Assembly (NCBI GenBank): GCA_964521815.1
Contig: CAZFSN010000066.1
Coordinates: forward strand, 1-14,437
Direction of reading: 5' to 3'
DNA length: 14,437 nt
From: JAAEQD01 sp964521815
GTDB taxonomy: Bacteria > Zixibacteria > MSB-5A5 > UBA10806 > 4484-95
Of this stretch, positions 7,005 to 13,843 are shown piece after piece; positions within the stretch are counted from its first letter, which is position 1; each line of letters starts with the position of its first letter. Position numbers and translations under genes: made by a program. The notes below the pieces were generated by a model, which made no database searches, was not told the DNA's origin, and saw nothing but the letters and a program-made list of their open reading frames with translations.

Positions 7005-8729
7005 ATGGATGAATTGATAAGAAGTCTTGATAACAAATCAGACAACATCAATATCGCTTCCGAATTAAAGAAATTTAATCTTGATTTTGATTATAAGGGA
7101 ATCGGGCAAGACCAGTCATCGGAAGGTGGGATTGGTTATGATGATCTGGCTACACTTTATGATGTGAGCCAGGCGGTCAATTCTACTCTCATTTTAGATG
7201 ATATTCTCGATATAGTGATGACCCGCTCGATCAAGCTTCTCAATGCCGAGCGGGGTTTTTTAATGTTGCTGGATAATTGTGGCAAGCTTCAATTCAAGAC
7301 CGCTCATAATATCAAAAAAGAACAGCTTGATTCTCAGGATATGAAAATTTCCACCACTGTGGCTGACATGGTTGTCAAAACCGGTCAGGCTGTTTATACA
7401 TCGGACGCCCAAATCGATGACAGGTTTTCCCAAAAGGCTTCCATTATCGATTTAAACATACGTTCGGCTATGTGTGTGCCTTTAAAAATCAAAAAAAGCG
7501 TTATCGGCGTATTATACCTGGATAATTCTTCTCAGGCGAATATTTTTCTCAAACAGGATTTGGCCCTGTTTGAGATGTTCGCGGCCCAAGCCGCTCTGGC
7601 AATACATAACGCCCGATTATATACCGAGGTACTGGAACTTCAGAAGTATCAGCAGAATATTTTCACCAACACGCCCGTGGGGATTTTGGTTGTCAATACT
7701 GATGGCATGATTACGACTGTTAATGAAACCTTGGGCAAGATATTCGGCAAGATCGGCTGGGCAAAACTTCCATCCGATAATAATGGATTAAATACTTTGC
7801 CTTTGATAAAGGCTATCCCGGAAGCTTATTGCCAAAATTTTATCGAGACAATCGCCAAAGCAGATGTCGACCCGGTCGAACTGTCGAGATTAAGCGTCGA
7901 CAATAACGGCGAGGAATATGTGCTGAAAGCCAAGTTCTGCCCTTTCGAAAATTACCATGGCGAGCCTGCCGGACATATTATTTTAATTGAAGATATCACC
8001 GAACAGGTGGTCATGGAACAATATCTTATCTTATCGGAAAAATTTATCGCCAAGGGGGAGATGGCCGCCGCCATAGGCCATGAACTTAATAACTATCTGA
8101 CCGCTATTTCGACGAACGCCCAATTACTGGGTATAAACTTGTCGAAAGGCAGCTATAACGATATCGAGGGCAAAGTAAAAGTAATCATGGAAAACGTCGA
8201 TCATATCAAGCGTTTTACCGATGGTTTAATGGATTATAATTCGCTTGAATCCAAACCCGTTCCGTATGATATTCACCGTTTAATAGAAGATCTGGTATTT
8301 TTTGTCCATCCCCAACAGGCATTCAAGCGCGTTATCTTTGATATCGATATACCTTCGGATTTGCCCAGGATATTTATCGATGTCGGTCAGGTTCATCAGG
8401 TCTTGTTGAATCTGTTTATTAACGCGGCCGATGTTTTTACCGAACAGGGCAATGACTCGGGCGAAATTTCAGTCAGAGCCGCGGTGCTTCCCGGCGATGA
8501 CGTAGTCCGGATCACGGTCGCCGATAACGGCACGGGTATCGATGAGGATATCAAGGCGAGAATATTCGAGCCGCATATAACATCCAAGAAAAACGGCCAT
8601 GGTTTTGGTTTATGGACATGTCAGCGAATCGTTAAAAATCATGGCGGCAGTATATCGGCATCAAACGCCCAGGGCGGCGGGGCTGTTTTTGAAATAACTC
8701 TGCCGATAGCCCGAGCTTCAGATGATTGA
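7005..8729 (+). CDS. Soluble GAF-PAS sensor histidine kinase
   Basis: A 574-residue cytoplasmic sensor kinase with no membrane segment. The ATG at 7005 follows GGGA; an in-frame TTG at 6996 is less likely. A short N-terminal region leads to a GAF domain (about 52-202), a PAS domain (215-332, starting FTNTPVGILVVNTDG), the dimerisation/phosphoacceptor domain (342-412) with GEMAAAIGHELNNYLTAIS and His359, and an ATPase domain (457-569) with N-box LLNLFINAADV (Asn473), DNGTGI (Asp507) and GHGFGL (531-536). These motifs are complete, so it should autophosphorylate. The H-box resembles NtrB-type HExNNPL kinases but has Tyr364 in place of the conserved Pro. No receiver domain is fused or adjacent. 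Its end overlaps the next gene by 8 bases, which implies translational coupling. GAF and PAS sense small ligands, redox state or partner proteins; the signal is unknown. Confidence 0.95.
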   Translation: MDELIRSLDNKSDNINIASELKKFNLDFDYKGIGQDQSSEGGIGYDDLATLYDVSQAVNSTLILDDILDIVMTRSIKLLNAERGFLMLLDNCGKLQFKTAHNIKKEQLDSQDMKISTTVADMVVKTGQAVYTSDAQIDDRFSQKASIIDLNIRSAMCVPLKIKKSVIGVLYLDNSSQANIFLKQDLALFEMFAAQAALAIHNARLYTEVLELQKYQQNIFTNTPVGILVVNTDGMITTVNETLGKIFGKIGWAKLPSDNNGLNTLPLIKAIPEAYCQNFIETIAKADVDPVELSRLSVDNNGEEYVLKAKFCPFENYHGEPAGHIILIEDITEQVVMEQYLILSEKFIAKGEMAAAIGHELNNYLTAISTNAQLLGINLSKGSYNDIEGKVKVIMENVDHIKRFTDGLMDYNSLESKPVPYDIHRLIEDLVFFVHPQQAFKRVIFDIDIPSDLPRIFIDVGQVHQVLLNLFINAADVFTEQGNDSGEISVRAAVLPGDDVVRITVADNGTGIDEDIKARIFEPHITSKKNGHGFGLWTCQRIVKNHGGSISASNAQGGGAVFEITLPIARASDD

Positions 8730-11700
8730 TGATTTTACTAATGATTTCGAATTATTAAATAAGATTGGCGAAGGCGGATTAAGCACTATATGGAAAGTAC
8801 GATCAAGGAAATCCGATGAGCTTTTTGCCTTCAAACAGATTAAAGCCTCAAGCGATTCCGATCTTCAAGCCTTAAAATCCGAGTATCGTTTTTTAAAATT
8901 TCATAGGCATCCCGGTCTGATTAAAACTTATGGATTTTACTCGCTGAACGATCGGCCCGGTTTTGTCATGGACTATCTGCCCGGACCCACGCTAGCCGAT
9001 AATTGCGGAAAACTCGAACCGGAAGATTTACTGAATAAAATCGCCGAAATCCTCGAAACCGCCAATTTCGTATATCACTGCGGCTACATCTTTAATGACT
9101 ATAAGCCCCATAATTTTGTCTATAATACGGAGGGCAGACTGATACTTATCGATTTCAATCTTATCGGGCCGCGCGGCGAGAACGGCGGCAAAAAAAGCGG
9201 GACACTTGGCTACCTCGCTCCCGAGTTAATGACCGGCCAATCGGCTTCACCGGTCTCCGATATTTATTCTCTGGGCGCGACATTTTATGAACTGGCTACC
9301 GGCCGAATGCCGTTTTCGGCGCCCGATGAAGGAGCGCTCATCAAACTTATGACCGAATCGGTTCCGGATAAACCGGAAACACCGAATGAGTTGTTGAATC
9401 AGACGATCATGAAAATGCTCGCCCTTTCGCCAAACGCCAGGCCCGCCTGTCCATTCGAGGTTGGTAAACTTCTGGGGCTTGAAAAAGAGTTTTCGGAAGC
9501 GATTACACGCAATATCAAAAGCTATTTATATACCGGTTACCGGCCCTATGTCAGAGAATTTGCCCAATCGATATTGGCAAAAAAAGATGCTCACCAGCCC
9601 GCGGTGGTTGTTTCCGGAAATGACGATGAGCATCGAAATTTCCTGGACCAAGTCGCAGCTTTGCTCAAAATTGAAGACGATTCGGTCGCAGTTCAGATTA
9701 GCACCGGAAGTCCCGATATCGAATCACCGGCCGAGTCATTATCGTCGATATCTCTTATCGATTGTCAGAATATCTTGAACGAAGATATCATTAATTTGAC
9801 CGAAACGGTCTGCGGCGCGGACTCTCGCCGGGCCCCGGTAATTTTATTTGCCCACTCGATTGACCTTCAGCAATATGAAGATAGAGTCAAAATATTTTCA
9901 TTGCCGGACGAGGTTGATTATACCTCGAAACATATAAACTTCGCCTTGAAGAATTATCAAGTTTCAAATAACTTTGTTGATAGAATGAAAGCTTTGGCCG
10001 ATGGCGATTCCGAGGTGATTTTCGCTTATATCGAGTATCTTTTAACCGGCGGTTATTTAAAATTCGGGCCAAACGGATGGCAGGAGATGAAGGAATTTGA
10101 ATACTCAATACTACCGCCAAAATTAAAAATAACCCTCAATGACAGGTCTGCACATTTAGATACCGAGTCCGCCGACCTTTTGCAATGGTCGGCCATCCTT
10201 GATTATCCGGCCGATAACTCGATGTTGACCTCTATAGCCGACCTGGACCCGGATAGGCTTAATTTAGTATTAAAAAGATTATTGATTGAAAGATGGCTAA
10301 AAGAGCGCGATAGCCGTTATCGGATTTCAGGTCGGGCGAAACAAAGAGCTATTTATGAAAGCATCTCGCCGGACCGGCGGCGATTACTTCATAAGCAAGC
10401 GGCGGGCTGGTTCAAGGAAAATAGACCGGCCGATATCGAAAACCTGGCCCGGCATTATTTCGCGGCGGAAGATTATGTTGAAGCATCGCGCTATAATTAT
10501 TTGGCGGCTTTAAAGCATTATGATAATTTTAATTTCAACAACGCCAGAGAGTTCATTGAAATCGCTGAAATGGCAATTTTACGCATTGGCTCAGGCAAAC
10601 AACCGGTCCAGTTGAGTATTGATATCTATATGCTTGCCGGTAATATAGCCAAGGCATTGGCGGACAATAGCAAAGCCGAAGAAAAATATTTGGCCGCGGC
10701 TGCTTCTGCCGATGAGATAGATTCGAAAGAATCGTTGGCGACCGCATATAAAAACCTGGGCGCCTTGTACCGTTTGCAGCAAAAGACATCCAAATCGATA
10801 AAGTTTTCTACCGAGGCTTTAAAACTTTATGATATTGCCAAAGACCTTTCTCATCGGGCGGCCTGCCTGAATAATATTGGCCTGGCTTATTGGACATCGG
10901 GTAATTACGAACAGGCATTGAAGTATTTTGAAGAGGCTTTAAAAGCTAATGAAGAATTGGGTAATCTATCCGAGCAGGCCAAGATCTATAATAATATAGG
11001 TATTATCTATGACATTACCGGCCGGACCAATGAGGTCCTGGACAAATTTAACCTGGCGCTTGATTGCGCGGTCAAGGTTAAAAATCCCGAATTGGAAGCA
11101 AAATTTTTAGGCAATATCGGTTTCTTTTTCCTGAATTCCGGAAAACCTCAAAAGTCATTGGATTACTTAATAAAAGGTTATGATTTGGCCGTCAAGATAG
11201 GCAATAATCATGAGCAATTAAACACTATATCTAATATCGCCCTGGCTTATCATAAAACGGGTAATTTCATCAAATCGGCTGAAGCCAATCAAAACGCCCT
11301 GGAAATAGCGGTTTCCTTAAACCATGAAATGTTTCAGGCTCAATCCAGTCATCTGCTCGTCAGAGATTGTATCGCGATGGGCAATTACAAATTGGCGGCG
11401 GAGATGTTGGCCCGGGCGCAAAATATATGTTCTTCACTTTCGAATCCGGAATTGCTGATAGAAATCCTTCATACCAGTATTGAACTTGAAATGAAGTTAG
11501 GCGATTTCAAAGCCTGCGGGAAACTTATCGATCAATTGCGCGATCGGCCCGGTATAACCAATCAGCAGAAATTGAAGGCCGAGCTTTTACGGGTTAAATT
11601 GGCTTTTAGCCAAAACGAAGCCGGCGCGCCGGCAATGGCGGAAAATTTGTTGAATAAATGCGAGCGCACCGATTTTATTGAAATCACAGGTTCGGCTATC

Positions 11701-12150
11701 CTTGAACAATGCCGATTTCTTTTAAAATTAGACAAGCCGGCTGAGGTATCATTATTACTTAATAAGTATCTCAAACTCGATATTAATGATACTATTATTA
11801 ATCTTGAACATGATTTGATTAAAGCGGAGTTTTTACTAAAACAAAGAGAGTATGATGGGGCCCTGGAATTAATCGGTCATGTTCAGCAGAAAGCCAATGA
11901 CTCGGGATGTTTGCCGATACTGTTCGAATCCGCGGTTTTAAAAGCGATGGTATTTTTAGGCTGCAGTAAAGAATCGTTAATGGCCAAAGCGATCGGCCAG
12001 GCTCGGGCTATATTTCAATCAATTAATAACGCGTATCCGGATACAAAGGATAAGGGTTTGATGACTGAATTGCCGATTGTAAAGACGTATCATGAATTGG
12101 CCGATAAAACAAAAGCTATAGCTTTAAATAAAAACAGAATCGCTCCATAA
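8722..12150 (+). CDS. Ser/Thr kinase - degenerate STAND ATPase - TPR protein
   Basis: An 1142-residue soluble protein whose ATG lies inside the end of the histidine kinase gene. The N-terminal protein kinase domain (about 9-252) has the glycine loop IGEGGLSTIW (15-24), Lys38, Glu54, catalytic loop FNDYKPHNF (124-132; Asp126, Lys128, Asn131), metal-binding Asp144, and GTLGYLAPE (160-168). The usual HRD is FND and DFG is DFN, but the essential Asp, Lys and Asn remain, so activity is plausible. Residues 270-470 sit where related proteins carry an AAA/STAND ATPase. The expected P-loop is VVVSGNDDEHRNF (295-307), without the GKS/T, and PVILFAHS (372-379) resembles a Walker B strand without its acidic pair, so nucleotide hydrolysis is unlikely. 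A winged-helix-like segment (482-565) ends RRRLLHKQAAGWF. TPR repeats of about 40 residues run from 671 to 905, with looser helical repeats to 1100. It probably integrates protein-protein signals and acts with the upstream histidine kinase. Confidence 0.95.
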   Translation: MIDDFTNDFELLNKIGEGGLSTIWKVRSRKSDELFAFKQIKASSDSDLQALKSEYRFLKFHRHPGLIKTYGFYSLNDRPGFVMDYLPGPTLADNCGKLEPEDLLNKIAEILETANFVYHCGYIFNDYKPHNFVYNTEGRLILIDFNLIGPRGENGGKKSGTLGYLAPELMTGQSASPVSDIYSLGATFYELATGRMPFSAPDEGALIKLMTESVPDKPETPNELLNQTIMKMLALSPNARPACPFEVGKLLGLEKEFSEAITRNIKSYLYTGYRPYVREFAQSILAKKDAHQPAVVVSGNDDEHRNFLDQVAALLKIEDDSVAVQISTGSPDIESPAESLSSISLIDCQNILNEDIINLTETVCGADSRRAPVILFAHSIDLQQYEDRVKIFSLPDEVDYTSKHINFALKNYQVSNNFVDRMKALADGDSEVIFAYIEYLLTGGYLKFGPNGWQEMKEFEYSILPPKLKITLNDRSAHLDTESADLLQWSAILDYPADNSMLTSIADLDPDRLNLVLKRLLIERWLKERDSRYRISGRAKQRAIYESISPDRRRLLHKQAAGWFKENRPADIENLARHYFAAEDYVEASRYNYLAALKHYDNFNFNNAREFIEIAEMAILRIGSGKQPVQLSIDIYMLAGNIAKALADNSKAEEKYLAAAASADEIDSKESLATAYKNLGALYRLQQKTSKSIKFSTEALKLYDIAKDLSHRAACLNNIGLAYWTSGNYEQALKYFEEALKANEELGNLSEQAKIYNNIGIIYDITGRTNEVLDKFNLALDCAVKVKNPELEAKFLGNIGFFFLNSGKPQKSLDYLIKGYDLAVKIGNNHEQLNTISNIALAYHKTGNFIKSAEANQNALEIAVSLNHEMFQAQSSHLLVRDCIAMGNYKLAAEMLARAQNICSSLSNPELLIEILHTSIELEMKLGDFKACGKLIDQLRDRPGITNQQKLKAELLRVKLAFSQNEAGAPAMAENLLNKCERTDFIEITGSAILEQCRFLLKLDKPAEVSLLLNKYLKLDINDTIINLEHDLIKAEFLLKQREYDGALELIGHVQQKANDSGCLPILFESAVLKAMVFLGCSKESLMAKAIGQARAIFQSINNAYPDTKDKGLMTELPIVKTYHELADKTKAIALNKNRIAP

Positions 12151-12153
12151 GAG

Positions 12154-12180
12154 AAAACCGCCTGTGAGGCAGGCGGTTTT
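12154..12180. terminator. Strong bidirectional terminator
   Basis: AAAACCGCCTG (12154-12164) and CAGGCGGTTTT (12170-12180) form an 11-bp perfect stem around loop TGAGG, with an A tract and a T tract. It begins 4 bases after the stop of the kinase-TPR gene. It also lies 25 bases beyond the stop of the convergent 25-codon gene, so it can end both transcripts. Confidence 0.95.
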
Positions 12181-12205
12181 CGAAGCACACGAGATCAAAA
12201 TGAGA

Positions 12206-12283
12206 TCAAGAGTCCGCTCCGGAATATCCGGCTGGGGCGATTCTGTCTTCCAATTCTTCGATTAACAGGACGATTTCTACCAT
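12206..12283 (-). CDS. 25-residue peptide gene
   Basis: A short gene with an unusually strong ribosome site: AAAAGGAGGTGAT, about 12 bases complementary to the 16S rRNA 3' end, with GGAGG 7 bases before the ATG. The peptide is acidic and amphipathic, contains LIEELEDRIAP and ends in a small Gly/Ser/Ala-rich tail; it has no Cys and no signal peptide. The LExRIAP-type motif recalls the short LExLExR-x-x-P segments at the N-termini of some planctomycete secreted proteins, but I cannot assign a family. It converges on the kinase-TPR gene and shares its terminator. It could be a regulatory or leader peptide, a RiPP-like precursor or a small structural protein; no modification enzyme is nearby. Existence is well supported by the ribosome site, function not at all. 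Confidence 0.62.
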   Translation of the reverse strand: MVEIVLLIEELEDRIAPAGYSGADS

Positions 12284-12369
12284 GCAATCACCTCCTTTTG
12301 GGTTTGGAGTTGCTTAATTATGAAACAATATCTTATTAAATTCATATGTCCACAATCCCACTAATTAAC

Positions 12370-12398
12370 ATAAAAATCCTTTTTAGCGCATTTGTCAA
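12370..12398 (-). promoter_or_regulatory. Candidate promoter of the 25-residue peptide gene
   Basis: On the minus strand, TTGACA (12393-12398) and TTTTAT (12370-12375; 4 of 6 consensus bases) are 17 bases apart. Transcription would start near 12363, giving a leader of about 80 bases before the strong ribosome site. The -35 element is perfect and the -10 element is weak. Confidence 0.4.
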
Positions 12399-12518
12399 GG
12401 GAAAAATGCAAAATATTACAATAAATGTGAAAACAAATTCATGTTATCCCGAAAATTGTCAATAAAACGCCCAAAGTGGCGATTTTTAAAAAAAATTTTG
12501 CTGTTGCTACTTTTTTCC

Positions 12519-12546
12519 TTGACATTCAAGTTAATCGATATATATT
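12519..12546 (+). promoter_or_regulatory. Sigma-70-like promoter
   Basis: TTGACA (12519-12524), a 16-base spacer and TATATT (12541-12546). It is the best plus-strand promoter match seen in the window. The first supported downstream start codon is at 12939, so its transcript would have a 5' leader of about 385 bases or encode a separate small RNA. Confidence 0.5.
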
Positions 12547-12878
12547 TGCATTGTGTGGAGTAGTTCCACTTTTAGCTTCAAGCAGTAATGCTTCGGGAGA
12601 GTTTGTGTTAACAGGTAGTAGTTCTTCAATATCTGAATAGACCTCGGTAGTGATGTCTAGACACGAGCTTTTTGCTGTTCTTTGATTTAAGTGTAGGATG
12701 TTTGGAAGTAAACAATAACTCTGTTTCGAAATCAGGAAAAAATCGACTTCAGGGGAGTGCGTCTGTGCTACATCAATATAATACTTCAATTTGTCGAAAC
12801 GATAATGAGTTATTAATATTTTGTTAATATGGCGGAGTCTATTAAGGTACGTTTTGCAGAGGGCTTATGAAGCAAATA

Positions 12879-12919
12879 GTTAAAGGTTAACAAAAACTTT
12901 AACCGAGAATTAAGTTCTC
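12879..12919 (+). promoter_or_regulatory. Two tandem leader hairpins
   Basis: GTTAAAG (12879-12885) pairs with CTTTAAC (12897-12903) across an 11-base loop, and one base later GAGAA (12905-12909) pairs with TTCTC (12915-12919) across loop TTAAG. They end 8 bases before the GGGGAGAG ribosome site of the cohesin-dockerin gene, close enough to influence its translation. Both are short and AT-rich, so this is tentative. Confidence 0.3.
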
Positions 12920-12938
12920 AAAAACGGGGAGAGACTTT

Positions 12939-13679
12939 ATGACAAGGCTCGTTGGAATTATCCTGGGGATCCCATTAATAATCACCGCTTTCGCGGGTTC
13001 GGCTTTTGCCGATTGCCACTTCTCATTATGGCCAAATAATTGTGCCATTGATCGTGATGCTTCGATTACTTTCAGCATCCCGGTATTTTTACTTAATGAT
13101 TGCAATATAGGCGGTATTCAACTTGAAATTATAACCGATCCGGCGGTCGCGATTTTGCCTATTGACATTGATTTTACCGGAAGTCGAATAGAATATTGGG
13201 AATTCTTGATGGATACCACCAGCAACGATTCCATTACCCGGCGCTTTGTCGGAGTGGCTAATTGGCCGGGTGGTCCGCAAACGCCCCCGCTTGATACCGG
13301 CAACGGTCTCTTGTTTAATATAATATTCGGATTTGGCTGTAATTACCTGGAAAACTCGAACGTTATTTTAACTTTTAATGATGTCGTTATAACGGACAGC
13401 ACAGGTTATATAATTTATGATGATGTTAGTATCGGCAATAGCCAGATATCTATTGGCGATGACGTCAGTCCTTATCCGCGCGGCGACGCCAACTGCAACG
13501 GTTCCTTAACCGGCCAGGACGTGACTTATCTGGTGAATTTTTTCCGGGGCACGCAGGATTGCGCCTGCAGCCATTGCGCCGGCGATGCAAACGGCGACGG
13601 CCTCATAATCGGAGGCGATGTGACTTATTTGGTCAGATTTTTTTCCGGATTCGGACCGAGGCCAAGAGATTGTGATTAA
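12939..13679 (+). CDS. Secreted cohesin-dockerin protein
   Basis: A 246-residue exported protein. GGAG lies 7 bases before the ATG. The signal peptide ends at about residue 24 (SAFA then DC). Residues 25-172 form one cohesin-like beta-sandwich, with RFVGVANWPG (102-111) and VVITDSTGYIIYDD (149-162), the latter closely matching SDSTGYLVYHP in the large secreted protein at 1173-3044. Residues 182-237 are a complete type I dockerin of two repeats: GDANCNGSLTGQDVTYLVNF (182-201) and GDANGDGLIIGGDVTYLVRF (215-234), each with Asp/Asn ligands at the expected calcium-loop positions and the DVTYLV helix. A Cys-rich linker (DCACSHC, 207-213) joins them. No enzyme domain or membrane anchor is visible. 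A function in extracellular assembly by cohesin-dockerin contact is inferred from the modules. Confidence 0.92.
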   Translation: MTRLVGIILGIPLIITAFAGSAFADCHFSLWPNNCAIDRDASITFSIPVFLLNDCNIGGIQLEIITDPAVAILPIDIDFTGSRIEYWEFLMDTTSNDSITRRFVGVANWPGGPQTPPLDTGNGLLFNIIFGFGCNYLENSNVILTFNDVVITDSTGYIIYDDVSIGNSQISIGDDVSPYPRGDANCNGSLTGQDVTYLVNFFRGTQDCACSHCAGDANGDGLIIGGDVTYLVRFFSGFGPRPRDCD

Positions 13680-13843
13680 TTGTTACTTTTTTAAATAAAA
13701 CCTGATTTCCTTGAAGGAGGTGATGGATAGGGATAGAACCAAGGTACTATTACTTTAGAGGGGAAAGAGGAAAAGGATTTCCTCGACAAGAAAATGTGCG
13801 TGTTAATCATAACACCCATCGTGTTTGTTTGAAGGAGTAAAGA
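13680..13843 (+). promoter_or_regulatory. Structured leader with an unused Shine-Dalgarno motif
   Basis: AAGGAGGTGAT (13714-13724) is a near-full complement of the 16S 3' end, yet no ATG, GTG or TTG follows at normal spacing. Downstream are a perfect 7-bp hairpin with a 4-base loop (GAGGAAA 13767-13773, TTTCCTC 13778-13784) and a 6-bp hairpin (GTGTTA 13800-13805, TAACAC 13810-13815). The real ribosome site of the next gene, AAGGAG, follows at 13832-13837. No terminator for the preceding gene is evident, so the two secreted-protein genes may be cotranscribed. Confidence 0.4.

Larger units (their letters stand above)
12301..12938. other. AT-rich intergenic region
   Basis: No convincing gene in about 640 bases. 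It is visibly more AT-rich than the flanking genes. Its left part carries the upstream region of the peptide gene; 12519-12546 is a good plus-strand promoter; and 12879-12919 has two small hairpins before the next gene. A minus-strand open frame (12526-12789) starts at TTG without a ribosome site and overlaps the plus-strand promoter; I do not call it a gene. Confidence 0.6.

Noticed and set aside
12469..12487. CGCC/GGCG hairpin followed by Ts
   Set aside because: The stem has only four base pairs and no gene ends nearby.
12526..12789. Minus-strand 87-codon open frame
   Set aside because: It starts with TTG, has no ribosome site, and its end overlaps a good plus-strand promoter. The composition is not clearly protein-like. 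A decayed gene is not excluded.
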